Counted from the first letter of the stretch, positions 44,095-56,878 are shown. The stretch is 59,029 nucleotides of DNA from Actinomycetota bacterium (GCA_005883215.1 VAYS01000029.1:1-59029), one strand, 5' to 3'. The notes: a model not told the origin generated them from the letters alone. A program made the numbers and translations.

Positions 44095-44169
44095 CGTGCT
44101 CCTCCTCCTTGGGACTGTCTATTAAGTAGATGCCGCGCAGGCACCGGTCTTGCGCTCTGCTACCGGCGT

Positions 44170-44388
44170 CTACTTGCGGTGCTGCCTCTCGCAGGCCTTC
44201 TTGGCCTTGCCGTGCAGGCCCTTGCAGGGCTTGGGCTTGGGCTTGTTGGGCACGCACTTGTGGCGGTGCCTGTGGGTGCCATGCGGACACTTGGCCTTGT
44301 GGACAGCCCCCGCCGGAGCTACCGCCACGGTGCCGCCTCCGAGCAGCGAGAGCGCCGCGCACACCGCGGCGAGCCGTCGAGATCGCAT
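44170..44388 (-). CDS. 72-residue secreted His/Lys/Cys-rich peptide
   Basis: Small exported protein. A signal peptide (MRSRRLAAVCAALSLLGGG ... APAGA) leaves a mature part of about 45 residues: HKAKCPHGTHRHRHKCVPNK followed by PKPKPCKGLHGKAKKACERQ. It has four Cys and seven His among many Lys, suggesting disulfide knotting or metal binding. A strong RBS (GGAGGGAAGGAG) precedes the ATG. Likely cotranscribed with the 43591 gene, which shares basic His/Lys character. Confidence 0.7.
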   Translation of the reverse strand: MRSRRLAAVCAALSLLGGGTVAVAPAGAVHKAKCPHGTHRHRHKCVPNKPKPKPCKGLHGKAKKACERQHRK

Positions 44389-44460
44389 ACCGCTCCTTCC
44401 CTCCGGAACCGGATCAGTACCTGGGTACCCGGAGTCGAGGGAACGGATGTTGGTATTCGG

Positions 44461-44766
44461 TTAGGCGGGCTCGTCGCGGCGGGGCGCGCTGGGGGCGACC
44501 AGGGGCTCGGCCGGCACCTCGGTGCCGATCGCCTCGGCGATCTCCTCCTCGATTCCGAACGCCGAGCCGCCACAGTCGATGCGAAAGCGCTTGGGGGCGA
44601 CGCGGTCGTCGGGCAGCACTGGCAGGCCCCAGAGCTCCTCCCAGCCGAACAGCTCGTGGTTTCCCGGGTTGAGCAAGATCGCGCGGGCGGGCATCGGACA
44701 GGTCGCGTTGTGGTGATCGAGCCCGCGCCGAATCGCCTCGAGCATCTGGGCTTCCAGCGATGCCAT
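44461..44766 (-). CDS. conserved 101-residue protein, unknown function
   Basis: Soluble protein. It opens with helix LEAQMLEAIRRGLDHHNATC, has PMPARAILLNPGNHELFGWE and a strand-rich centre (GLPVLPDDRVAPKRFRIDCG), and ends in an acidic/Pro tail. It has two Cys and no catalytic motif. ATG 44766 was chosen because upstream in-frame codons overlap the antisense esterase promoter. No family was recognised; gene density and codon use support it as real. Confidence 0.6.
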   Translation of the reverse strand: MASLEAQMLEAIRRGLDHHNATCPMPARAILLNPGNHELFGWEELWGLPVLPDDRVAPKRFRIDCGGSAFGIEEEIAEAIGTEVPAEPLVAPSAPRRDEPA

Positions 44767-44841
44767 CGACCCAATGGTGCCACGCCTGAGAGCGGGGGAC
44801 AGACGCCGGGCGGCCGCGGGGCGTGCGGGCGCCGGCCGGCT

Positions 44842-44847
44842 TAGACT
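44842..44847 (+). promoter_or_regulatory. leaderless -10 box (TAGACT) for the esterase gene
   Basis: TAGACT ends 9 nt before the ATG at 44857; no Shine-Dalgarno. Confidence 0.45.
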
Positions 44848-44856
44848 CGAGCACCG

Positions 44857-45828
44857 ATGGGCCTTCACCCCCAGGTGCAGGCGGTGCTCGAGGCGAGGGC
44901 GGCGACGGTGGCCCCGCCGCCCGCTGCCGGTGCCGAGCCGGCCGCCGCCGGCGCGGCCCTGCTCGAGCGCCTGCGCCGCGAATACGAGCAGGCCACGCCG
45001 GAGCTGAGCGGGGCGCCCCCGCCGGTGGCGTGGTCGCGCGAGTACACCATCGACGCCCCCGAGGGGGGCGTACCGGTTCGCGTCTGCGCCCCGCCGGGCG
45101 AACCCGTCGGCGCGGTTATCTACCTGCACGGCGGCGGCTGGATCCTCGGTTCGCCCGCCACCCACGAGACGGTGTGTCGCTCGCTGGCCAACGCCGCGGG
45201 CGCGGTGGTGGTCAACGTCGACTACCGGCGCGCCCCCGAGCACCCGTTCCCCGCCGCCATCCACGACGCCCAGACGGCGCTGGGGTGGACCCACGCCCGG
45301 GCGGGCGAGCTGGGGATCGACCCCGACCGGCTGGCGGTGGCCGGCGACAGCGCCGGGGCCAACCTGGCCACGGTCATGGCCCGGCGGGCGGCAGAAGCGG
45401 GCGGGCCGCCGGTGCGCTTTGAGCTGCTCGTCTACCCGGCGCTGGACCGGGCGATGGATACGCCCTCCTACGACGAGTTCGCCGAGGGCTACGGGCTGAC
45501 CCGGGCGGAGATGGCGGGCTGCTGGGAGGCCTACCTCGCCGGCGCCGACGGGGGCTCGCCCGACGCCTCCCCCCTGCGCGCGCCCGACCTGGCGGGACTG
45601 CCCCCCACGCTGGTGATCACCGCCGAGTTCGATCCGCTACGCGACGAGGGCGAGCGCTACGCCGAGCGCCTGCGCCGGGCGGGAGTGCCGGCCGACGTAT
45701 CGCGCTATGAGGGCATGTCACACGGTTTCTTTCGCTGGCTGGCCCAGGTGGACGCGGCCGGCGAGGCGGTTTCCGAGGCCGGCGCGGCGCTGGCCGAGGC
45801 GCTGCGCGCGCCGCTCCCCTCGCCCTGA
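44857..45828 (+). CDS. alpha/beta hydrolase of the hormone-sensitive lipase family
   Basis: Esterase of 323 residues. The oxyanion motif is YLHGGGWILGS (HGGG), the nucleophile Ser is in AVAGDSAGANLATVM, the acid Asp in AEFDPLRDEGE and the base His in EGMSHGFFRW. No signal peptide, so it is cytoplasmic and probably hydrolyses short to medium acyl esters. An N-terminal cap region (VLEARAATVAPPPAAG) is Ala/Pro-rich. It is isolated and convergent with panE. Confidence 0.92.
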   Translation: MGLHPQVQAVLEARAATVAPPPAAGAEPAAAGAALLERLRREYEQATPELSGAPPPVAWSREYTIDAPEGGVPVRVCAPPGEPVGAVIYLHGGGWILGSPATHETVCRSLANAAGAVVVNVDYRRAPEHPFPAAIHDAQTALGWTHARAGELGIDPDRLAVAGDSAGANLATVMARRAAEAGGPPVRFELLVYPALDRAMDTPSYDEFAEGYGLTRAEMAGCWEAYLAGADGGSPDASPLRAPDLAGLPPTLVITAEFDPLRDEGERYAERLRRAGVPADVSRYEGMSHGFFRWLAQVDAAGEAVSEAGAALAEALRAPLPSP

Positions 45829-45864
45829 GCTCGCCCCCGCCGGCGGACCGCCGGTGGGAGACGG

Positions 45865-46785
45865 TCAGGAGGCCGGCGCCGGCGCCCCCGGCGCGGGCAG
45901 CCCGGCCCGGGCGGCCACGCGGGCCGCCAGCTCCTCGATCGTCGGGCACCGCAGTCCGTGGCGGGCGCCGGCGCGCAGGACTGCGCCGGCGATCGCGTCG
46001 AGCTCGGGCGGGCGCCCGGCGGCGATGTCGCGCTGCATCGAGCTGCGAAGCTCGGCGTGGGCGGCCTCGAGCTCGGCCAGCGTGTCCGGGGTCTCGAGCT
46101 CGGCCCCCTCGGCCCGGGCCACCGCGACGGCCTCGCCCACGGCGGCGACCAGCTCGGCCCGGCGCTGGGGATCGGCGCGGATGTCGCCCAGGGGCAGGTC
46201 ATAGGCGCTGGTAGTGCACGCCAGCGCGTTGAGGCGCACGAGCTTTGACCACAGCACCTGCGCCTCGGACTCCAGCCGCCGGGCCGGGACCTCGGCGCGC
46301 TCGAGCGCCGCGGCCAGCGCGACGAGCAGGCCCTCCTGCTCCATGCCGGCGCCGGGGCCCAGGTCGACGCGCAGAAAGCCGCTGGTGTGGCGGACGCTGG
46401 TCGGCTGGGGCCGGTCGGCCTCGATCCGGATCGAGCCCGCCACCACGCGCTCGCCGAAGCGTTCGCGCAGCACCGGCATGTGCTCGAGCCCGTTGAGCAG
46501 CGGCACCACGATCCCCGGACGGCCGTCGATGCGCTGAAGCGCCGCGGGCAGCGCCGGCGCCTTGGTGGCCACGATCAGCGCGTCGGGCTCCTCCTGCAGG
46601 CGGAAGACCGCGCGCGGGCGGACGGAGAAGCGCCCGAGCCGCACGCTGTCCACGTCGAGACCGTGGCGGGCGATCAGCTCGGCGGCGGGCTCGCGCGCCA
46701 CCAGCGTCGCCCGCTGGCCCGAGCGCTCCAGCGCGCCGGCCAGAAAGCCCCCCACGGCGCCGGGGCCGAGGATCGCGATCCGCAC
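45865..46785 (-). CDS. panE: 2-dehydropantoate 2-reductase-like protein
   Basis: NADPH-dependent ketopantoate reductase family, 306 residues, a step of pantothenate synthesis. The Rossmann motif is MRIAILGPGAVGGFLAG. Other conserved parts are IVATKAPALPAAL, LLNGLEHM, LWSKLVRLNALA with the catalytic Lys/Asn, and SSMQRDIAAGRPPELDAI with the Glu and Ser. Paralogues of this family exist, so the exact oxo-acid could differ. GTG start, 2 nt after the AGPS-like gene; an operon pair. Confidence 0.85.
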   Translation of the reverse strand: MRIAILGPGAVGGFLAGALERSGQRATLVAREPAAELIARHGLDVDSVRLGRFSVRPRAVFRLQEEPDALIVATKAPALPAALQRIDGRPGIVVPLLNGLEHMPVLRERFGERVVAGSIRIEADRPQPTSVRHTSGFLRVDLGPGAGMEQEGLLVALAAALERAEVPARRLESEAQVLWSKLVRLNALACTTSAYDLPLGDIRADPQRRAELVAAVGEAVAVARAEGAELETPDTLAELEAAHAELRSSMQRDIAAGRPPELDAIAGAVLRAGARHGLRCPTIEELAARVAARAGLPAPGAPAPAS

Positions 46786-46787
46786 CG

Positions 46788-48425
46788 CTACCGCACCCGC
46801 GGCGCGGGGTCGATCAGCACCCCGGGGTTGAGCAGCCCGGCCGGATCGACGGCCGCCTTGGCCCCGCCCAGGGCGAGCGCGAAGGGGTCGGGTCGCTGGC
46901 GGTCATACCAGGGCCGGTGGTCGCGGCCCACCGCGTGATGGTGGGTGATCGTCCCCCCGCCGGCGATCACCGCGTCCGAGGCCCGGGCCTTGATCTGCGC
47001 CCACTGCTCGAGCTCCTCGCCGCGGCGCACCGGGGCCAGGATCGTGAAGTAGGGAGCCGGCCCGTCGGGGTAGACGTGGGTGAACCGGCAGGTGACCCGG
47101 CCCGCCCCGCAGGTCTCCTGGACCGCCTGACGCGCCGCTCCGGCGACGGTCTCATAGAAGCCGGGGAAGCGATCCCAGGTGATGGCGGTCTCAAACGTCT
47201 CCGAGAGCACGCCCATGGCCACGAAGGTGTCGCGCAGGTAGGGGGCCCGCAAAAACGCCTGGCGCCAGCTGCCGACCCCGTCCCGGCCCCCGTCCGCGGC
47301 GCCGGTCCCCCGCCCAGCGTTGTCTGCCCGAGCTTTTTCAGGAACCTGGCCCCCGTGCTCGGCGCAGATCTCCAGAGCGCGCGCCATCGGGGCGGCGACG
47401 GGATGGTCGTAGGACTCAAACCCCAGGACCAGCAGGTCGGCGGTGCCGTCGCCCGCCCCGGTGACCGCCGCCTCGGCGGCCTCGATGAGGCGGCAGTTGG
47501 CGGGGTGAAGGCCCGACTGCGAGAGGGCGCGCACCGCCTCGGCCCCGGCGGCAAAGCCGGCGAAGCGCACGGCCGCCGAGCTGCGGTGCACCGGACGGGG
47601 CTGGACTCGCACCCAGGCCTCGGTGATCACCCCGAGCACGCCCTCGGAGCCGATCAGCATGCGGTCGGGGCTGACCCCGGCGCCCGACCCGGGCAACCGG
47701 CGCGACTCCCACGCGCCCGACGGCGTCAGCGCCCGCACCGACTCGACGAAGTCGTCGATGTGGGTCCACAGCGTGGCGAAGTGGCCTCCGGCCCTGGTGG
47801 CGATCCAGCCGCCCAAGGTGGAGAACTCGAACGACTGGGGAAAGTGGCGCAGGGTCAGCCCGTGCTCGGCCAGCTGGCCCTCCAGGCCGGGGCCGGTGGC
47901 CCCGGCCTGGATGCGCGCCGAGCGCGCGACCGGGTCGACGTCGAGGACGCGGTCCAGGGCGCTTACGTCGACGGTGACCGCCCCGGCGTAGCGCTCGGTC
48001 GCCCGTGGCTCGACGCCGCCCACCACGCTCGTGCCCCCGCCGTAGGGGACGACCGCCGCGCCCGCGGTCGCGCACCACTCGAGCACCGCCTCGAGCTCGG
48101 CCTCGTCGCGGGGATGGGCCACCGCGTCGGGCGGGTGATCGAAGCGCCCGCGGTAGGCGCGCAACAGGTCCGAGTAGGAGCGACCGTAGGCGTGGGCGGC
48201 GCGCTGGTAGACGTCGGTGGCGCAGATCTTCTGCAGCGAGGCGGGCGGGAGCAGGCGCGGCTCGGGGAGCTGGACCCGCTCCAGGGGAACGGGAAGCTCT
48301 AGCCCAGCGGGCGAGCCGAACCCGAGCTGGGCCGCGATCGGCCCGGCGGCGGCGCGCAGCTCGGCCTCGGAGGGCTGCTCGTCCTCAAAGCCCCATCCCC
48401 AGTGCTTGCGTCGCCGCTGGCCCAC
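46788..48425 (-). CDS. FAD-binding oxidase of the alkyldihydroxyacetonephosphate synthase type
   Basis: VAO-fold flavoprotein of 545 residues. N-terminal KHWGWGFEDEQPSEAELR is the AGPS-like opening. The FAD domain has VVPYGGGTSVVGGVEP, LRHFPQSFEFSTLGGWIATR and IGSEGVLGVITEAWVRV. The active-site end TITHHHAVGRDHRPW matches the AGPS HHH motif. In eukaryotes and some bacteria AGPS makes ether-lipid precursors, while other members oxidise hydroxy acids. The bacterial role here is open. GTG start with TAGACT 9 nt upstream. Confidence 0.85.
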   Translation of the reverse strand: MGQRRRKHWGWGFEDEQPSEAELRAAAGPIAAQLGFGSPAGLELPVPLERVQLPEPRLLPPASLQKICATDVYQRAAHAYGRSYSDLLRAYRGRFDHPPDAVAHPRDEAELEAVLEWCATAGAAVVPYGGGTSVVGGVEPRATERYAGAVTVDVSALDRVLDVDPVARSARIQAGATGPGLEGQLAEHGLTLRHFPQSFEFSTLGGWIATRAGGHFATLWTHIDDFVESVRALTPSGAWESRRLPGSGAGVSPDRMLIGSEGVLGVITEAWVRVQPRPVHRSSAAVRFAGFAAGAEAVRALSQSGLHPANCRLIEAAEAAVTGAGDGTADLLVLGFESYDHPVAAPMARALEICAEHGGQVPEKARADNAGRGTGAADGGRDGVGSWRQAFLRAPYLRDTFVAMGVLSETFETAITWDRFPGFYETVAGAARQAVQETCGAGRVTCRFTHVYPDGPAPYFTILAPVRRGEELEQWAQIKARASDAVIAGGGTITHHHAVGRDHRPWYDRQRPDPFALALGGAKAAVDPAGLLNPGVLIDPAPRVR

Positions 48426-48434
48426 GGGCGGCGC

Positions 48435-48440
48435 AGTCTA
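48435..48440 (-). promoter_or_regulatory. leaderless -10 box (TAGACT) for the AGPS-like gene
   Basis: On the minus strand TAGACT ends 9 nt before the GTG at 48425. Confidence 0.4.
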
Positions 48441-48497
48441 CGTTCGGCCGCCGGGCGGCCGGCGCCCGCGAGCGGCGGGGGGCCGGGCGCCTGGGTC

Positions 48498-48503
48498 TAG
48501 CCT
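48498..48503 (+). promoter_or_regulatory. leaderless -10 box (TAGCCT) for the Nudix gene
   Basis: TAGCCT ends 7 nt before the ATG at 48511; no Shine-Dalgarno. Confidence 0.5.
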
Positions 48504-48510
48504 TGCCCCT

Positions 48511-49161
48511 ATGAACACCCGCCCGGCCGAGCTGCTGGCCCGGGGTCCCTGGAATCTGGACCAGGTGGAGGCCCAGTGGCGAGACGAGCCATTCGAGCCT
48601 CCGGCGGAGCGGGTGGCCGCCGCCGATGGCGCGATCGCCGCCCTGCGCGACCGCGGTTCGCCCAGTCACGACGGCCTGAGCGCGCGCCTAGTCGACCACC
48701 GCGAGCGCGACGGACGCCTGATCCTCGAGCTCCAACCGGTGCGCTGGGCGCTGCGCCTGGTGGCCGGCGACGCGTCCAGCAGCGTGGCCGCCCTTTGCGT
48801 GATCCGCTCGGCCGACGGGCGCTGGCTGGCCGGGCGCCGGGCGCGGTGGCTGTCCTCGTGGGCGGGGCGCTGGGCGCTGGGGGCCGGCGGAGCGGTCGAC
48901 GTCGGGGAGAACCCGGCCGACACGCTCCTGCGCGAGGCCCGGGAGGAGTGGTCGGTGGCGCCCGAGCACGTCCGGGCCGAGGCGCTCGTGCGGCTGCCGC
49001 ACCACCTGATCATGTTCGTGGGCATGGCCTGGCTGGCCGAGGGGGCCGAGGTGGTACCCGACCACGAGCACGACGAGTACGCCTGGTGGCCCGCCGAGGT
49101 CGACGACTGGCCGGCCGACGCCGACGATGCGCTGCGGCGCATGGCCCGGCTGCTGTCGTAG
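48511..49161 (+). CDS. Nudix hydrolase
   Basis: Protein of 216 residues with an N-terminal helical extension of about 85 residues and a C-terminal Nudix domain. The Nudix box (G-x5-E-x7-R-E-U-x-E-E-x-G-U) appears as GGAVDVGENPADTLLREAREEW (cited in part: AVDVGENPADTL, REAREEW). It should hydrolyse a nucleoside diphosphate-X compound with Mg2+; which one is not evident. The stop and the next gene's GTG share one base (TAGTG). Confidence 0.85.
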   Translation: MNTRPAELLARGPWNLDQVEAQWRDEPFEPPAERVAAADGAIAALRDRGSPSHDGLSARLVDHRERDGRLILELQPVRWALRLVAGDASSSVAALCVIRSADGRWLAGRRARWLSSWAGRWALGAGGAVDVGENPADTLLREAREEWSVAPEHVRAEALVRLPHHLIMFVGMAWLAEGAEVVPDHEHDEYAWWPAEVDDWPADADDALRRMARLLS

Positions 49162-49466
49162 TGGCCCCCCGCCCCCCCAGGGGGCTCACCTTCCAGCGTC
49201 TGAAGTGGGCCTCGTTCTGTCACTCGGCGATCTATCTCGCGCTGCTGTGGGCGGCCTTCCTCGGGGGCAAGCCCGAGCCCGCCACCTTCGTGCTCGGGCT
49301 CGGCCACGGGCTGATGTGGATCGGCATGTCGGCGGCCTGCCTTGTCGCGGTGCGCACCCGCGTGATCGCCTGGAGAACCGCGGTCGCGGTGGCCGTGTTC
49401 GGCGGCCTGGGCCCCTTCGTGGGCAGCCTGGACTTCGTCTGGGAGACCCGCCGTCGCCGGGCCTGA
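49161..49466 (+). CDS. small membrane protein (DUF3817-like)
   Basis: Membrane protein of 101 residues with three hydrophobic segments (SFCHSAIYLALLWAAFLGG, LGLGHGLMWIGMSAACLVAV, AVAVFGGLGPFVGSLDFVWE). The histidine and Gly spacing (H-S-A, G-H-G-L) resembles DUF3817 proteins, though the match is from memory. The GTG start overlaps the Nudix stop by one base, so it is coupled. Function unknown. Confidence 0.65.
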   Translation: MAPRPPRGLTFQRLKWASFCHSAIYLALLWAAFLGGKPEPATFVLGLGHGLMWIGMSAACLVAVRTRVIAWRTAVAVAVFGGLGPFVGSLDFVWETRRRRA

Positions 49467-49531
49467 GAGAGCGCCTGCGCGAGCCTTCGCCAGCGCGCTG
49501 TCACGGCGTCAAAACCCCCGGACCCGCGCGA

Positions 49532-49537
49532 TACAGT
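49532..49537 (+). promoter_or_regulatory. leaderless -10 box (TACAGT) for the 2-oxoglutarate dehydrogenase gene
   Basis: TACAGT ends 8 nt before the ATG at 49546. No Shine-Dalgarno is present for this large, presumably highly expressed gene. Confidence 0.5.
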
Positions 49538-49545
49538 GCAGGCTC

Positions 49546-53889
<4,344 letters not shown>

Positions 53890-53974
53890 CGGCTAGGTTT
53901 GCCCCGCGCCCGTAAGGGAACGGGATGAGGGCGCGCGGCCCGGCCCCCGATGGGCGGCGAGAGCCGGCGGCGCT

Positions 53975-54004
53975 GGAGGCCAACCCCGCTTGGCGGGGGC
54001 CTCC
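53975..54004. terminator. GC hairpin after the 2-oxoglutarate dehydrogenase gene
   Basis: GGAGGCC AA CCCCGC, loop TTG, GCGGGG GCCTCC forms a strong stem about 85 nt after the stop at 53889. No U-tract follows. Confidence 0.6.
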
Positions 54005-54148
54005 GTGGTGGCCCTTTCCCATGCCATAATCGCGCCCGGCCGTCGCGAGTCCGCGCGGAGTGCGCGCTAGGAACGCGGACCCGGGGAGTCATACGCGTCG
54101 GCGAGGATCTGCCCAATCGCCTGGCGGGGCGCAGAGGGTCAGGAGCCG

Positions 54149-55195
54149 ATGATCGCCGAAACTCGTGCCGACGCCACCGAACGCTTTCGCTGGCTGGCCG
54201 TCCTGTTCCTGGCCGGAGGAGTATTTGCCGCCTTCGCGCTGCTGGTGCTGCCGCTGCCGGCCAGCGTCGATCGCGACGGGAGCTGGGCGGTAGCCGGCAC
54301 CGCGTGCCTGCTCGGCGGGTTCGTGCGCCTCGGCGAGCGCCGGCTGCCGGCCGTCCTCGCCCCGCCGCTGCTGCTCGTCGCCACCGCGGTGGTGAGCCTG
54401 GGCATCCACTTCTGGGGGTCGAGCCCCACCGATGACGCAATGTTCTACGTGTGGATCGCTCTGTACGCCGCTTACTTCCTGTCCACCGTGCAGACGGTGG
54501 TGCAGTTGGGCGCGGTCGGAGCCGCCTACGCGGTGGCGCTAGGCGAGAGCGGCACCGGCCAAGCCGGGCTCACGCGCTGGATGGTGACCCTGACCACGCT
54601 GGCCGTGGCCGCCGCGGTCACCGCCACGCTGACGCGGCGACTGCGCGCGGCGCTGCGCGAGGCGGACACCGCGGCCGGCCGCCGCGAGCGCCTGCTCGCC
54701 CAGGTCCAGGTCGCCGCGCTGACCGACGAGCTCACCGGGCTGCCCAACCGGCGAGCCTGGGAGGAGCACTTCGCGCGTGAGATCGCGCGCGCCCGGCGCC
54801 AGCGCGACGACGTGGCCGTCGCCGTCCTGGACCTCGACCACTTCAAGCGCTACAACGACGAGCGCGGTCACCGATCGGGCGACGAGATGCTGTGTGCGGC
54901 CGCGCAGGCGTGGCGGGGCAGCCTGCGCGCCGGGGACCTTCTCGCCCGCTACGGCGGGGAGGAGTTTGCCCTGCTGCTCTACGGCTGCGGGCCCAGCGAG
55001 GCGCTGGCGCTGGTCGAGCGCCTACGTGCGGCCACGCCCGGGGGGCAGACGAGCTCGGCCGGGATCGCGGTGTGGGATGGGCGCGAGTCGCCCGAGCGCC
55101 TGCTCGACCGTGCCGATGGCGCGCTGTATCAGGCCAAGGCCGACGGACGCAACCGCTCCACCCTCTCGCCCGAGCCGGCGGTCGAGGTCGGCTGA
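54149..55195 (+). CDS. membrane GGDEF diguanylate cyclase
   Basis: Protein of 348 residues. About five transmembrane segments occupy residues 1-175 (FLAGGVFAAFALLVLPLP, AVLAPPLLLVATAVVSLGI, WIALYAAYFLSTVQTVVQL). A coiled helix leads into a GGDEF domain with LTDELTGLPNRRAWEE, VLDLDHFKRYNDERGH and the active motif GGEEF (269-273). The RxxD inhibitory site RAGD lies at 260-263, so product inhibition is likely. It makes c-di-GMP from GTP. A Shine-Dalgarno (AGGAG) precedes the ATG, and a long structured leader is likely. Confidence 0.93.
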   Translation: MIAETRADATERFRWLAVLFLAGGVFAAFALLVLPLPASVDRDGSWAVAGTACLLGGFVRLGERRLPAVLAPPLLLVATAVVSLGIHFWGSSPTDDAMFYVWIALYAAYFLSTVQTVVQLGAVGAAYAVALGESGTGQAGLTRWMVTLTTLAVAAAVTATLTRRLRAALREADTAAGRRERLLAQVQVAALTDELTGLPNRRAWEEHFAREIARARRQRDDVAVAVLDLDHFKRYNDERGHRSGDEMLCAAAQAWRGSLRAGDLLARYGGEEFALLLYGCGPSEALALVERLRAATPGGQTSSAGIAVWDGRESPERLLDRADGALYQAKADGRNRSTLSPEPAVEVG

Positions 55196-55214
55196 GGCCC
55201 TCTGGGGCGCGGGA

Positions 55215-55220
55215 TAGCCT
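55215..55220 (+). promoter_or_regulatory. leaderless -10 box (TAGCCT) for the VOC gene
   Basis: TAGCCT ends 7 nt before the GTG at 55228. Confidence 0.5.
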
Positions 55221-55227
55221 GCGCGCC

Positions 55228-55617
55228 GTGTTCGAGCGCCTGGAGTTCGTCTATCTCCCCAGCCGGGACGTGGCCGCCGACGTCGAACACTTCACCGACC
55301 GGCTGGGGGCCACGCTGGGGTTCGCCATCGAGGCGTTCGGGACCAGGGTGGCCATGGTCCAGCTCACCCCCGACCCCCCAGCCCTGCTTCTGGCCGGACA
55401 CCTAGAGGGCGACCAGCCCGTGCTCGTCCACCGCGTGGCCGACCTCGAGAGCTCGATCGCCGAGCTGCGGGAGGGGGGCGTGGAGCTCGGCCCCCGCTTC
55501 GGCATCCCCCACGGCCCGGGCGTCGAGGTGCTCAACCCCGGACCCCAGCGGCTCGCGCTCTACCAGCTGACTCGCCCGGAGGCTCCCCAACGGCTCCTGG
55601 GCCGACGCGACTTCTAA
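55228..55617 (+). CDS. VOC-superfamily protein
   Basis: Protein of 129 residues, VOC-fold (glyoxalase/bleomycin-resistance/dioxygenase). It begins FERLEFVYLPSRDVAADVEH, with a mixed strand pattern (FGTRVAMVQLTPDPPALLL), the second half HRVADLESSIAELREGGVEL and the end RLALYQLTRP. Few metal-site histidines are visible, so it may bind ligand without a metal. GTG start, 32 nt after the GGDEF gene. Function unknown. Confidence 0.75.
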   Translation: MFERLEFVYLPSRDVAADVEHFTDRLGATLGFAIEAFGTRVAMVQLTPDPPALLLAGHLEGDQPVLVHRVADLESSIAELREGGVELGPRFGIPHGPGVEVLNPGPQRLALYQLTRPEAPQRLLGRRDF

Positions 55618-55676
55618 CCCGGCACCCGCCCGAGCCGGCATCGACAGCCCGCCCGACGCTGCCCTGGCGGCACAGA

Positions 55677-55682
55677 GATAAT
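55677..55682 (+). promoter_or_regulatory. leaderless -10 box (GATAAT) for the TfoX-like gene
   Basis: GATAAT ends 6 nt before the GTG at 55689; the best -10 match in the window. Confidence 0.5.
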
Positions 55683-55688
55683 GCGCCC

Positions 55689-56024
55689 GTGGCGTATGAC
55701 GAAGACCTCGCCAACCGAATCCGTGAACTCGTCATGACGGAGCCAGGCATCACCGAGAAGCGCATGTTCGGCGGCCTGGCCTTCCTGATCGACGGCAACA
55801 TGTCGGTGAGCGCAAGCGGCCAGGGCGGGCTGCTTTTGCGCGTTGATCCCGACGAAACCGACGCATTGCTTGGCCAGCCTCACGCGCATCCTTTTCAGAT
55901 GCGCGGGCGCGCGATGCAAGGATGGCTACTGGTCGACGCCCAGGGGCTGCGGACCAAGCGCCAGCTCGAGCGGTGGGTCGCTCGGGGAATCGGCTACGCG
56001 CGGACGCTGCCCAGCAAGCCATAG
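55689..56024 (+). CDS. TfoX N-terminal domain protein
   Basis: Protein of 111 residues made of the TfoX/Sxy N-terminal domain alone. It opens AYDEDLANRIRELVMTEPGI, has TEKRMFGGLAFLIDGNMSVS, LLLRVDPDETDALLGQPH and the end WVARGIGYARTLPSK. TfoX regulates natural competence in gammaproteobacteria, but stand-alone N-domains are widespread and mostly uncharacterised. Base composition is slightly lower in GC than its neighbours. GTG start, leaderless. Confidence 0.85.
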   Translation: MAYDEDLANRIRELVMTEPGITEKRMFGGLAFLIDGNMSVSASGQGGLLLRVDPDETDALLGQPHAHPFQMRGRAMQGWLLVDAQGLRTKRQLERWVARGIGYARTLPSKP

Positions 56025-56848
56025 CCCCCGCTGCTCAAACCCCGCCCAAGGCACTGCTGTCGTGCGCGTGCGCGGCGGCGCTGGCCCTGGCCGGCTGCGG
56101 CGGGTCGGGGGGCGCCGGCGCGCCGAAGGGTTCGGGCAGTGTCCGACCGGGGCACACCGGCTCCGCGGCCAGCGGCACCTCGGCCACTGCGTTGACGCTT
56201 GACCAGGTGCGATCCAACCTAGAGCGGGCCGGCTATCGGATCACCGTCTACACGCCCGGCGAGGGCGTGCTCTACCTCGATTCCCAGCACAAGGCCGACG
56301 CGGGCATGTCGATCGACTACAGCCCCGGTGGCCAGCAGCTCTATGCGTCCGTGTATCAGACCTCCAATCCTGCGGTGCGGCGCGTCCTGATCGCCAAGAA
56401 CAGCGACGAGGCGGCGCCCATCGTGCGAGGCAACCTCGTGTTCACGATCTCGGGCACCGAACCCGAGCTACAGGCGATCGTCAAGGACGCCGGCGACCTG
56501 GCGCCCACCGGCGCCCAGCCCGGCTCGGCCACCGAAACCAGCGCGGCCAAGGCCGCCGTGCAGAGGTTCATCGACGTCTATGCCGCGGGCGACGAGAAGT
56601 CGGTGTGCGCGAGCCTCACGGCGCAGGTCCTGCGTCGCTCGCACACCTTCTGTGACCCGAGCTCGATCTTCTACAAGCGCAAGCCCGATCCGCGCGTCAG
56701 GGGGTACAAGATCGACGCAGTGACCACCAGCGGACCGACGGCAGCGGCGACCGTGAGCTTTGCGGGCGTGACCGAGCAGCTGGCGCTCCGCAAGGAGGGT
56801 GGGCAATGGAAGATCGACACCCAGCTGGGGGCCGGACACCTGTTCTAA
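55973..56848 (+). CDS. lipoprotein with NTF2-like C-terminal domain
   Basis: Exported lipoprotein of about 260-290 residues. The lipobox is in CACAAALALAGC. A Gly/Ser linker leads to a central domain (RSNLERAGYRITVYTPGEG, DSQHKADAGMSIDYSPG, QTSNPAVRRVLIAKN), then a C-terminal NTF2-like domain (AVQRFIDVYAAGDEKSVCAS ... QWKIDTQLGAG) with two Cys. The start is uncertain: GTG 55973 overlaps the TfoX-like gene by 52 nt and gives a long n-region, while CTG 56054 would give a compact signal peptide. Probably an envelope protein. Confidence 0.65.
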   Translation: MGRSGNRLRADAAQQAIAPAAQTPPKALLSCACAAALALAGCGGSGGAGAPKGSGSVRPGHTGSAASGTSATALTLDQVRSNLERAGYRITVYTPGEGVLYLDSQHKADAGMSIDYSPGGQQLYASVYQTSNPAVRRVLIAKNSDEAAPIVRGNLVFTISGTEPELQAIVKDAGDLAPTGAQPGSATETSAAKAAVQRFIDVYAAGDEKSVCASLTAQVLRRSHTFCDPSSIFYKRKPDPRVRGYKIDAVTTSGPTAAATVSFAGVTEQLALRKEGGQWKIDTQLGAGHLF

Positions 56849-56878
56849 GGCGCCGACCGCGCTCGCTCCCGAGAAGGA

